Below, piece after piece: positions 51,512-64,000 of a stretch of 64,000 nt of DNA; within the stretch, counting starts at the first letter, position 1, and each line of letters opens with the position of its first letter. The position numbers were made by a program, and so were the translations under genes. The notes under the pieces were generated by a model, which was not told the DNA's origin, searched no databases, and saw nothing but the letters and a program-made list of their open reading frames with translations. This DNA is from Parus major (Eukaryota; Chordata; Aves; Passeriformes; Paridae): contig NC_031770.1 of assembly GCF_001522545.3 (NCBI RefSeq), positions 21,838,163-21,902,162 on the forward strand, read 5' to 3'.

Positions 51512-51572
51512 CTAATCGCTCAAAAGCACTGCCGTAAGCCCAGCTGTTATATCTCGTCACCAGGGCTAATCC
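51512..51572 (+). promoter_or_regulatory. Pair of TAATC-type (CRX/OTX-like) motifs
   Basis: CTAATCG at 51512-51518 and CTAATCC at 51566-51572 fit the K50 homeodomain (CRX/OTX) preference. A further inverted copy, GATTAG, is at 51903-51908. CRX controls many photoreceptor genes. The words are short and can occur by chance; the case rests on their clustering beside the candidate RD3 island. Confidence 0.3.
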
Positions 51573-51730
51573 ATACCCCAGTGTGGGTTTAAGCCTGCTG
51601 TGCCAGTTTAGAGGGCTTGACTTCAAGCCACGTCCTTCTCCTCCCGGTACCCTCTCCGCTCGCCCTGGGTCCGTCTGTCCGCACAAGCAGCGGGAGCGCT
51701 GGTGCCAAGGTGAGGCGGGATGGGTGGGCA

Positions 51731-54700
51731 GGGCAGGGAAGGGAAAGGGGCCGGGGGACTCCGACAGCTCGCCCAGGCTGGGCTCGGGCACGGCTGCCTG
51801 GATCATGGATAAGCACTGGGTAACTGGTTACGTAAGGACAGGCAATCGAGGAGGAAAGCATGGTTTATGCTGCTTTGTGCTTGTGCCATTTTTAAAGTCT
51901 CCGATTAGACACCTGTCCTGCTAAGTGTCTGCAGTGGGGAAGTTCAGTGTTTGTTAACCCTAGCGAGGTACCACGAAGGTCAGTCAGACAACTTTAGAGT
52001 TATGGCAGTGTAACTAAGGATAGTACAACTGTACAACTCCTAGTGCTGGTACATTAATGAAAACCTATGTGAGTACAGCGCTGTTCACTGCTCACAGAGA
52101 CTGCTCTCTGTGCTCGCAGGTGGGACGTGCAGATATTGCAGGGTGGAAAGCGTGAGCTTTCCCAGAGCTCTGCCAATGCTGTGGGTGATTTCGATAAAGA
52201 CAGGCTTAAGTTTTCAAGCTTTAAATTTAGCATTCTTCATTTGGTTGCTAATTTTAGAACAATGTATATTTTTAAGTAGCGCCTGTCACAATGATCAAAC
52301 TTTAACACTGGTCTTAGTATTCTGCAGTACAGACAAAACTCTCACTATATATATAGGAGTAGCTCTGCAGTGAATCACAGCAGAGTGGGACTTCAGGGAC
52401 CTTCAGTCAATGTTCTTTCTGGTAGATATCGTAACTAAGGTTCAGTCCTGAACAGAAATGTAAAGGTGTCTGTTATGCATTCTCACTTTATGATGCTATA
52501 AGCTACTGCTGCTTTCCCAGAAGAATCAGTCCTCAGTCCGGATGGAGAATGCACATCTCACCTGCCCGTTTTCACAGCACTTGGTCTGGTCTTTGCCATA
52601 ATATATGAATAAAAAAAAACTTCAGAGCACCAGATGACAGGTGGAATATGCCTTTGGGTCAGAGTTTCAATCTCTTTATATAACTCTATATATGAGTATC
52701 TGCGGTGGATGACAGTTTTAGAAACTCCAATCTGTGACATTACTGTGACATTTAATAACATTGTGTAGTTAGTAGTAGAATAGAGAAAGATGAGCTGGGG
52801 ATATCTCAGAGTTTTAATTCTGAAAGCCTTTTGTATTGGAGCCTTCCATCAGATGCTTTTACAGCATTGTTGCAGAATACTTTTTTCTGGTGGTTTGAAT
52901 GATTTTAATAACAGCAAAGCTATGGGTTTGTGCTACCTTCTGAACTCTCATTTACACAGCTGAATAAATGGTGAAGAGTACTTTACATCCCTCTCTCCTG
53001 ACTGGAAACCTGGCTTTGTAGTCTGCAGAGATCAAAGCAAGGTATAGAATTGAAGGCGTGTTTGATCCACCATGGCAAGATCTGAGCAATATATAGGAGT
53101 TTTAATAACAAGTCAGTCAAACAGAGCAATTCATTGTGCTTTAACTTCCCGTCTTCTGTAGGTTTAGGTAACAGTTTAGTGTAAGTTTTATGACAGAGGG
53201 CGTTTATGGTTGCTACTAGAAACATTGTTTCAAGTATGAGTGAGAAATTGGCATGAAAATGGTCCTGTTTTTCAACAAAGGGAACTCATTTGCTTTGATA
53301 AGTAGACAAACTGCAAAATACTGCTCTGCTTCATGAGCAGATTTAAGTAGAACCCACCCTTTTGCTTCTGCAGATAACACAAAGATTATTTTCTGTAGAA
53401 GTGTCAGGCATTAGGAGAGCTCCAAGCTATTGGGCCCTTCCTTCACTCTTTCTTTAAGATCTGTAGACTGGATTTTCATCTGGAATAAATCAACAGAGCT
53501 CTCATTATTTCAATGAGGCAAATCTGTTTTACATTCGTGAAGCTTTGCTGTAGATCATGAATTTGTACCTGTTAGATCAGCTACCTTTTCTCATTGTGTT
53601 TTGGTTAGTGACTGAAAAACATCTTTCTCATTCATACCTGAACTTGGGGCCCAGTTTGCGATGAAGTCTTGTTTATTTACCCCTCTTGCAATCAAAATGC
53701 AGACATAAAATGCATTAGATAGACTTGTTTTCTAGAAGATTGAAGCTCTAAGAATGTGTTACAAGCTACACAAGTGCTGGGGAGATAAGAGCAGTACTTT
53801 TAGTGTGTTCTCAATTTTAAAGGCTTTCATTAAAAAAAAAAAAAAAAATCTTGTGGGGGCTACCAGCTGGAGAAGATGCGACATATTCACATATATCATC
53901 ACTGTTGTGGTATTTCCAGAAGGCCACTCAGCCTTTCCTGTGATAGAAACAGTACCACTTTTGTTTCTTTTTTGTCCTGCAACACCTTTGGTTCGCTCTG
54001 ACTGCCCTCCTGTCACGTTTACCTAGCAGTGATTTTTAGTCATGCACCTTCACTAAAGGCTTAAGCGACTCTGTGGCAACGACAGCAGACAAAGAGCCAG
54101 TCCCTTTCCATAATGCTGACAGTGCCAAGCCTGCTGGGGAAAAGTGAAGACAGAAATGGGGCTGCATGCTGAACAGCAGCACGGCTGTCACGCTTTTCTG
54201 GGAGCGCTTGTCACACGGGAGCAGAGGCAGGCAGCAGCAGGAGCTGTCAGCCCAGGGCAGGCAGGTCGGACCGTGAGCACAGCCGTGCTGGGGACAGGCA
54301 GGCACTGCTGGCATGCAAGGACCTGCAGGGTGCCACTGTGCCCTGTCACAGCTGGCTCGCTCCTGGACACTGCTGTGAGGTGCTCTTGGCTGTCCTTAAA
54401 CACCTGCAACCACCAAGACTTGACGAAAAGGTTGCATTTAAAGCATTCGCTTCATCCCCTGCACTTCTGTTATTCAAAGCTCCTTGCTTCTTGTAACAGG
54501 GTCATGTACCTGGAGATGTTTTAAGTACTGTGGTTCTCAATTTTTTTAGTCCAGAAATAGCTTGTGCCCATCACAACAGAGGAATCAGTGTGCTTATAAA
54601 GCAAAACACAGGTTTTCTGCTGTCTGTAAGCAAACCTCTGAATGTCCGCCAAAGTTCTCTCTCTTTATTCTGCAGGTCAGAGTAAGGAATGCTGCTGTGT

Positions 54701-54986
54701 TAATATCATGGTATTTGCATTGCTTTTAAATTTCTTGATTGACAATCTCTACCTACTGCTTTTTCAGCCTTAATTGCCTTGTAGCAGTCGCAGGCTGAGG
54801 TTATAATTATTTCCACTGAGATTACAATCACATGGCAAGTATCTGTAAACACCTTAGCCATCCATGTCACTGAACAAGAAAGGGGATTCCAGACAGATAG
54901 GAAATAGAGTTCTTTGGGCCTTGGTAAGGTAAAATTCTCTGGAATTTTATGGAGAGAATAATGGCAAGTAACTTAAGAAAAAATAA
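51731..54986. other. Intergenic region or presumptive RD3 first intron
   Basis: I see no exon. It holds a possible ancient-repeat fragment (53480-53528) and a 17-base A run at 53832-53848. If the 50.7 kb island is the RD3 start, this is intron sequence. Confidence 0.45.
53480..53528. repeat. Possible ancient amniote repeat fragment
   Basis: The words ggaataaatcaacagagctc and attatttcaatgaggcaaatctg resemble the 'gtaaatcaacagagctccattgacttcaatgg' pattern shared with the other three fragments. It is short and decayed. Confidence 0.35.
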
Positions 54987-55368
54987 AATCACAGAATATC
55001 CTGACTTGGAAGGGATCCACAAGGATCATTGAAGTCCAGCTCCTGTACCTGCACAGGACATGCTGAAATGTCACACCATGTGCCCAAGGGAGTAGTCCAA
55101 ATGGTTCTTCAACTCCGTCAGGCTTGGCACTGTGACCACTTCCCTGGGGAGCCTGTGCCAGCGCCCAGCCACCCTCTGGATGAAGAGCCCTTTCCTGTTA
55201 TTCAGCCTAAACCTCCTCTGACACAGCTTCAGGGCATTCCCTCAGGTTCTGTCACTGGGTACCACAGGGAAGAGATCAGTGCCTGCCCCTCTGCTTCTCC
55301 TTGTGAAAAAGGTGTAGACTGCAGTGAGGTCTCCCCTCAGTTTCCTCTTGTCCAGGCTGAACAAACCA
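54987..55368 (-). mobile_element. CR1 LINE 3' end, minus strand, well preserved
   Basis: The + strand carries the complement of the CR1 3' end: aatcacagaatatcctgact (the terminal ATTCTGTGATT), ttggaagggatccacaagg, ggcactgtgaccacttccc, tggggagcctgtgccagcgc, accctctggatgaagagccc, cctaaacctcctctgacaca, gggaagagatcagtgcctgc and gaggtctcccctcagtttcc. It is 5'-truncated at about 382 bases, as most CR1 copies are. It is the best-kept repeat here and its subfamily style is common in songbirds and other Neoaves. The 132-codon + strand frame across it is a shadow, not a gene. Confidence 0.95.
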
Positions 55369-58227
55369 GAATGTGGCAAAGAACAAAGAACAGGGACTGT
55401 TTTACAAAGCTATGGTCGACTATATAAATAAAATTGAGAAGGTGTTGGCAGCAGTTTCTTAATTAGAAGTTGCTAAGATTCTTTGGAACAAAATTAAAGT
55501 ATCTTCATCACAAGAGAAATAGATTTTGAGGTTCATCTTTGATGCTGATGTTACTTCATGCAGATGGAGCCAGCAGCACAGCCATGACCACAATTTCTGC
55601 CTGAGCAGCTTGTTAAACATTGCTTCAGTTAGTACAGAATTCAGAGTTGGCTGCAGCCAAATCAATTTCAATCTACCTATGAGTTGCAGTTCAAGCAAGT
55701 ACACTGAACTTTCCTGGACAATGTAACCCAAACTTTACTAAAGAAGTAATTTGAAACAAATTTTCATGTGCTCTGCAGTTTCACATTATCTCTTTTCCCT
55801 GTCACTATGTGTCTTCTAAGAAGTACAGTTATGGGGACAATTTAGAGATTTGACCCACTTTAGAAATAAATTTCCTTGTTTGTTACCCTGTGATCTGGCA
55901 TGTGTGGAAAAGAGCTAAGTGGGTATCTTGCATGAGCAGACTCTTCTCTCTGACTGTAGCTGTAAGGAACTACCACCCAAAAGAAGGCAAGGAAGGCATT
56001 TCCCAGCTCCTTAACCCACTTTGTTACACTTTGACTGGATGGTGATGGATTTTCTGGAAATCTGTCTATAGCTGGGTGACAACCTGTCTATTGACATCAC
56101 TGGATTATGGATTAGGCTCCTATCACCTAACCCCTTTAAGGCTTCTCCTTCTGCTCCTACACAATCACCACACCCCTAAGGCCCTAGAGAGTCACACAGG
56201 ATTGTCAGCAGCACTCCTGGACTGTGAAGGCAAAGTTAAACTACAGGAGACTTGTCAGAGGAGATACCTTTACAGAGAGTCCTATTCTACTCTCATTTTT
56301 TTCAAAATGCACATTTCCCACCCTCTGCATACTCCTCTCCTATCCCAGAGGGCATTGCTAGCTGGGAGCCAGGAGAAGGATCAATGGAAAGGAATTTTTT
56401 ATTCTCAGAAGTTCATTTTCTATATGCTAGACTGGCCCTGCTGATTGACTCATGGTTTACCAGAAAGCAGCCCTGCTGTACCAAGTCCTAGCAAGTGGTG
56501 ATCCAGCCTGCAAGAGCCTGGAGGAGGAGATTGTGTCCAGCAGCCTCCAGCTGGCCAGAGAGCAGACCAAGGAAACATACTGCCTTTGCTGGTAAAAGGG
56601 CTAGGAAGGGCAGAAATCATGTTTAAGGGAGGTGAAAAAACAGATAAGGCATGTGAATGTTGATATTTCTGATGAATCTGTGGTGTGCTCTTTGGAACAA
56701 GAAGAGGAAATCACCTGGGGAAACATGGGAGAAGGTAAAAATGTGGAAGATGAGGTGAAGTTGTTCAGAGCATGCCCTGCAAAAAAAATGGAGAAAGCAT
56801 GCAAAGTACATGGAGAAAGCTACAAAGTACATGAGAAAAAAGCAGGAATTGCTGAGAGCTTAGAGAGCAAAAAGGAGTTTTGAAGAAAAGCAAAGCTAAC
56901 AGGAAACATTTACATGAAAAATTCTCAGATGGACTTACTTACAATTGCTAAAATTTGAAGGAACCCCTTAGAGGCTGTGGGACAGAAAGAGAGAGGTATT
57001 ACAGACTTTAGCATTGCTAAGGTAAATGTGAGCTTAAATCTCTGTGAGGTGGTTGGTCAGACTTGCAACCAACAGTGTGAGGGGAAGGCTTGTCTTCTAC
57101 ACAAAGAGTCAATGACACCAGAGTCTCGAAATGCAGATCTGTTTCTGGAGTGGAACTTGCATAGACCCCTTGGAAAATTTGCTTAAATAACACCAGAGTA
57201 GTTCATCAACTGGATTGTGTCAGCTCCCAGGATAGCCTTTTAGGAGGAATTAGAAAATGGACTAATTGTGCAACAGAAAGATCTGTGTTCAGCTGGGGAA
57301 ATACCTCTTCTTAAATATAATTTTAATGTGAATGCTTGAAAAGTGTAAATTTGTCCTTTTCCCCAATAAGAAGGTCGGGCTGTAACTTTTGCCTTTCTTT
57401 GGCTGTCCACATCTTGCCAAAAGTCCTTTGAGTTTTTCCACATGGGAAAGCCATTTTGAGTCAGTCAATGATTAGCCTGCCTGTGAACTTTAAATTAAAA
57501 CCAGCAGCCACAATTAGTGAAGCCCACAGTATCTTCTGCAGGCTGCTAAGAGCAGTAGTGGGAAAAGTGGTGGCTTGTTGGACCTGCTAAATAGAGATGG
57601 CCAGATGCCAGCTCTCAAAAAGAGGAGATGATGGATGAGAGAAGGGGAAGGAAACAATCTCATACAAACAAGACTCCCTTAGGAACAGCCAGCACAAGCT
57701 GCCAGTGTGTGTGAAACGCTTGCATGGGATTTTCCTTCATTTGAAAACAGGCCATTTCAGCTGCCCGTGAGATGCTTTCCTTCCTTTATAGTCTTATCTG
57801 GAAGCAGATTTTTCTATGGCGGTTAAGTGAAAGCCCCATTTGGGGTCAGAGGTATCCATGTTTCCATACTAAAAGCAAATCTGCCTTTTACCAGAGCTTT
57901 ATGAAAGCTCTGGGATGGGGCAAAGCTCAGGTTCAGCAGGCCTTGGTATCAGCAGAGAAGGTATCCAAAATATTTTTCTGTTTATTCTCTGTAATACTAG
58001 TGCTGGGTAAAATGGTTCTCACGCAGAGTGCCTTGCTCTGAGGTAGACCTGTGCAACTAAAAACCATAAAGGCAGTAAGAACAGCCCAGGATCATGCAAA
58101 ATCCAAGTCTCTTAGCTCTCTTTCCCAGTCTGACCACTAAATTCCTCTCTTGCTCCTCTTCTGATGAAACAGCTGGTGAGCTAGGAATAGCTGGAAGGGC
58201 ATTCCTCAGCTTCACCGTTGTAATGCT

Positions 58228-58285
58228 TTATACTGATTTAATGCCATTGAAGTCAGCAGAGTTAAACCAATGTGAGACCAGGTCA
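58228..58285. repeat. Possible ancient amniote repeat fragment
   Basis: The words tatactgatttaatgccattgaagtcagcagagttaaacc (58230-58268) and aatgtgagaccaggtc fit the pattern 'actgatt-cattgaagtcaatggagttacaccagtgtgagatc' known from many reptile and bird loci. This is the clearest of the four fragments. Confidence 0.4.
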
Positions 58286-59295
58286 TACCCAGAATTAAAA
58301 TACAGAAGGGCATGTTCATCTTCATCAGATAAAGTCACAAATGGAAATAATAATGGTACCTGTAACAGCTTACAAAAATTACTGTCATCACAGAAGCTGA
58401 AAAGAAATACGAGACTTTAAATTCTTCACAAGAGCTTGTGGCCTGTTATGCTCCTCACTTTTGTTAGTGACACACAAAGGCTGACCAGACCAAGCAAATG
58501 GTCTTCATCCTTAATGTCATGATAAGTGGAGGCCCCCATGTAGCATGATCCAGGTTCACGTTGGAGCAGTAGCATCATGGACTTGAAGCTGTCAGCACAT
58601 TGGTTCCAGCCTGAGTTTGTTGGTGTGTTTTGGACAGCGGCAGAAGCTGGCTCCACGCCGGAGCTCTGCGTGATGATGTGGGAGCTGTTAGCTGGAGTCA
58701 CCCTGGCGATAGACACAAATGGAAGGACTGGCTGCTCCTCCTCCTCCAGAGCACAGGGATGAGACAGGAGCAGGAGTACTTGCAGCAGCTGCTGTCACAA
58801 GGATATAATCACAGCTCAGGCTCCAGGGCACAAGCAGCCACTGCAGTGATCTCTCCTGTGCAAGCACTGTAAACCAGCCCAGGTGTTGCTGTTTATGCAG
58901 GCTCGGGAGAGGACCTGCGGCCTGACACTCTGAGGTAGCTGCATCTGTGACCTGTGGAAGCTTTCAGACCTTTTATGTCTGCCTTCTGAAGAAACTGGTA
59001 CTGCTTGCTGGGAGAGGTAGGATATAGGACTAGAGAAACTAGTCCTTTGATGCACTTTGGAAAACTTCCTGATTCTAGAAAAGCCTAAGTACTAGAGCCT
59101 GAAATACTTTCAGACCTGGGACACTGTACAGACTACCCAGGCTTTTGGAGCATTTTCCTTTAATGGTGTGATATATTTACATAGTAGGAACATTTTTGAA
59201 AGAGAAAAGGCTGCTTTATGACAAGTGAATGATGCACGGAAGCATCTTTTCCTTGCAGTCACGGCAGAATCCTATTGATCATTTCTCATCCAGGG

Positions 59296-59319
59296 AGTCT
59301 GGGAGCTAGCTCCCAGACT
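59296..59319. repeat. Perfect 24-bp palindrome
   Basis: The half-site AGTCTGGGAGCT is followed directly by its exact reverse complement AGCTCCCAGACT, with no spacer. Its right edge overlaps a 13-base tandem pair (59319-59331 and 59332-59344, both starting TTGGCTCTCAG). Confidence 0.93.
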
Positions 59320-59344
59320 TGGCTCTCAGTCTTGGCTCTCAGCT
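59319..59344. repeat. 13-base tandem duplication
   Basis: There are two adjacent 13-base units sharing their first 11 bases (TTGGCTCTCAG). They sit against the 24-bp palindrome. Confidence 0.85.
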
Positions 59345-59725
59345 CTAGTGGGAGTACTGTGTAGTTATGAGCTTTTGGTGATTTTTATTGTCACTAAAGG
59401 CCCTAGCCCCCAAGGTGGAAGCTTAAATCAAAAGCATATTTTTCTCCATTTCATGTCTGTCTGTGTCCCAACAGTGAGGATTTGCTCAGACCCTGCAGAA
59501 TGAGACTCTTTAATCCTTTGCCCTCGTGTTAACTTTTGACGCCATGTCCTGGTTGGGCTGCTGCCAGGAGTGGCCTTTCTGTAATCCCAGCTGCAGTCAT
59601 TATTTGTGCCACCCCTTCTCCCCAGGGGCTAATGGAAGGGAGCAACAAGGCACGTAAGTGCACTGTGTGAAGAAACGGATGCTGTTTTGCTCCTGTTCAG
59701 CTCCCTAGTGCCTGTTTTGGATTCC

Positions 59726-59743
59726 ATTGTATTTAAATACAAT
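59726..59743. repeat. Perfect 18-bp AT-rich palindrome
   Basis: ATTGTATTT is followed directly by its reverse complement AAATACAAT. AT-rich palindromes of this size can arise by chance in 64 kb, but rarely. Confidence 0.85.
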
Positions 59744-60068
59744 AGGTAATAATTTTGTTCCATGCATTGTCCTCCTGAAGGGACAACATGAAGGGATTGG
59801 CTGGGTGGGGAGTCAATTCCATCTTTTTCTGAGCTGATTGATGCAATTTGTTCTGTCTTCTAAGTGCTGGGTAACTCCCCAGCAGCAGAAACCTCTCACT
59901 TAGAAGTCAAAACAGTATAAACCTTGGTATGCTTTTGCTTCCCTCTCAGCAGCCTCGGCTCCCTTGGCACTGGTGGTGGTGCTGAAGGAGTGCTCCTGCA
60001 GCAAAGCAAATGATTGTCATTCAGCTTGTAGAAGGTGGTGTAGCCTCTGCTGCATGCAGCAGCACGTT

Positions 60069-61303
60069 TGCTAAATAATGGTTAAAGCTGTGTCTGGCCT
60101 TGTAGCTCAGGCTCCTGTGAGTGCTGCCCAGGCAGGGGGGAGCTCTGCTGCCGATGTTAGAGCAGCAGCAGCAGCAGCAGCAAACCTACCCAGGTTTATT
60201 TGGTTTGTGTGGCAAGGTTTTGGTAGTGATGGGGGCCACCGCAGTGGCTCCTGTGAGATGCTGCCAGAAGCTTCCCCCATGTCTGATAAAGCAAATGCCA
60301 GATGGCTCCAGCAAGAACCCGCTGCTGGCCAAGGCTGAGCCCATCAGTCCAGGTGGTAGCACCTCTGGCATAACAGGTCTAAGAAGGGGAAAAAACAACA
60401 GAGCAATAGCTGCTGAGAGACAGAAGTGAGGATATGAGAGAGCAACAGCTCTAAATACCCCAAGGTCAGTGTAGGAGGGGCAGGAGGTGCCTCAGACAGT
60501 GGAGCAGAGATCCCCCTGCAGCCCATGGTGAAGGCCATGGTGAGGCAGCTGTGCCCCTGCAGCCCATGGAGGTTCAAGGGGATGCAGAGATTCGCTTGCA
60601 GCCCGTGGGGGATCCCATGCCAGAGCAGCTGGATGCCCAAAAGAGGCTGTGACCCCATGGGAAGATCACAATGGAAGAGGCTTCTGGCAGGACCTCCTGG
60701 AGAGAGGAGCCCATGCTGGAGCAGGCTTGCTGGCAGGACACCATGGGACACCCACACTGGAGCAGCCTGTTTCTAAAGGACCACACTCCCTGTGAGAGAC
60801 CCAGGCTGGAGCAGTTCACAAAGAACTGTAGCCCATGGAAGGACTGACATAAGTTCATGGAGGACTGTCTCCTGTGGGTGGGACCCCTCGCTGGAACAGA
60901 GGAAGGATGTGAGGAATCCTCCTTCTGAGGAGAAAGGAGGTGCAGAAACAATGTGTAGTTAACTGAACACAACCCCCATTCCCTAGCCCCCTGTGCTGCT
61001 AGGTGGGAGGAGGTAGAGAATTTGGGAGTAAAGCAGAGCCCAGGAAGAAGAAAAGAGTGGGGGAAGGTGTTTTAAGATTTGGTTTTATTTCTCATTATCT
61101 AGCTGTGATTTGATGAATAGCAAACTAATATATCCAAGTTGAATCCGTTTTGCACCTGACAGTAATTGCTGAGTGATGTCTCTCTGTCCTTATCTCGAAC
61201 CGTGAGCCTTTAAATATGTTTTCTCTCTCCTGTCCAGTTGGGGAATGGAGTGATAGAGCAGCTTTGGTGGGCACTTGGTGGGCATCAGCTTCAACCCACC
61301 ACA
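60069..61303 (+). mobile_element. Avian endogenous retrovirus LTR (probable solo LTR)
   Basis: The text matches the order of words I know from a common avian ERV LTR type: ggtttatttggtttgtgtgg, caaggttttggtagtgatgg, tgctgccagaagcttccccc, repeated 'cagcccatgg' and 'gctggagcag' units, a late gtctctctgtccttatctcg, tcctgtccagttggggaatg, and gagtgatagagcagctttgg with tggtgggcac, ending near cacc. The middle (60480-60900) is an imperfect tandem array of Met/Gln-type units. The polyadenylation hexamer expected near 61110 is not seen intact, and no gag, pol or env frame lies on either side, so this is an old solo LTR. The left edge is uncertain (60069-60190), and I cannot settle the ERV class. It ends about 500 bases before the RD3 coding exon. 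Confidence 0.65.
60161..60181. repeat. (AGC)7 trinucleotide repeat
   Basis: There are seven AGC units near the left end of the LTR. Confidence 0.92.

Positions 61304-64000
<2,697 letters not shown>

Larger units (their letters stand above)
50740..51730 (+). promoter_or_regulatory. CpG island, candidate RD3 promoter and noncoding first exon
   Basis: This is the densest intact CpG island in the window, peaking at about 50810-51330. It begins with four CCGGTG units and holds many GGCGG and GGGCGGGG Sp1-type words. Frames of up to 236 codons open on both strands because stops are rare in GC-rich DNA; they are Pro/Gly/Arg/Ala-rich without domains, so I do not call them genes. Two plausible + strand splice donors are at 51041 (GCG then GTGAGG) and 51710 (AAG then GTGAGG). 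It lies about 10 kb upstream of the RD3 coding exon, and human RD3 also has an upstream noncoding exon. Assignment to RD3, and the strand, are inferred. Confidence 0.5.
55369..60068. other. Intergenic region or presumptive RD3 intron; small frames only
   Basis: I recognise no exon. Two neighbouring + strand frames at 56452-56598 (48 codons) and 56632-56883 (83 codons, Lys/Glu-rich) are purine-rich and contain an imperfect repeat of gagaaagc-aaagtacat words; no family is recognised. An ancient-repeat fragment (58228-58285) and two palindromes (59296-59319, 59726-59743) are listed separately. Confidence 0.45.

Noticed and set aside
50788..51537. Overlapping 204-236 codon frames on both strands in the CpG island
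   Set aside because: They are Pro/Gly/Arg/Ala-rich without domains, open in several frames at once, and explained by few stop words in GC-rich DNA.
55029..55427. 132-codon + strand frame
   Set aside because: It lies on the antisense side of a CR1 3' end and is not a gene.
60344..60972. Frames of 132-137 codons on the minus strand
   Set aside because: They lie in the repeated units of the LTR; no retroviral or host protein is recognised.

Overview
The window is vertebrate genomic DNA, almost certainly from a bird. It holds several CR1 LINE 3' ends of avian type, including one close to the form common in songbirds and other Neoaves, and an LTR whose text resembles abundant avian endogenous-retrovirus LTRs. 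It also has long AT-rich intergenic stretches broken by short CpG-rich islands. The species cannot be fixed from the sequence; a neoavian, perhaps passerine, is the best guess.

Only two protein-coding genes can be supported, both partial and both on the + strand. The left edge (1-190) is the end of SLC30A1 (zinc exporter ZnT1): the last 62 codons and the stop, followed by 3' UTR. At the right, 61802-62116 is the first coding exon of RD3 (retinal degeneration 3, inhibitor and trafficking partner of photoreceptor guanylyl cyclases). Its 296 coding bases end at a GT donor, matching the human exon phase exactly; the rest of RD3 lies beyond the window. SLC30A1 followed by RD3 in the same orientation is the order seen in human 1q32, so this is conserved synteny. 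The two genes have no known functional link.

The roughly 60 kb between them holds no convincing protein-coding exon. It contains two strongly CpG-rich islands (about 28.5-29.6 kb, interrupted by a 139-base assembly gap, and about 50.7-51.7 kb), a milder GC-rich patch (14.1-15.1 kb), CR1 fragments, relics of older amniote repeats (MIR/L2-like, Tigger/pogo-like DNA transposon), an LTR at 60.1-61.3 kb, microsatellites, short tandem duplications and several perfect inverted repeats. The 50.7 kb island lies about 10 kb upstream of the RD3 coding exon and has TAATC-type (CRX/OTX) motifs beside it. It is the best candidate for the RD3 promoter and noncoding first exon; this is inference.

I found no CRISPR array, no operon and no complete mobile element. 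I see no clear sign of a new biological system. The items most worth checking are the two CpG islands, the LTR next to RD3 and the perfect hairpins.
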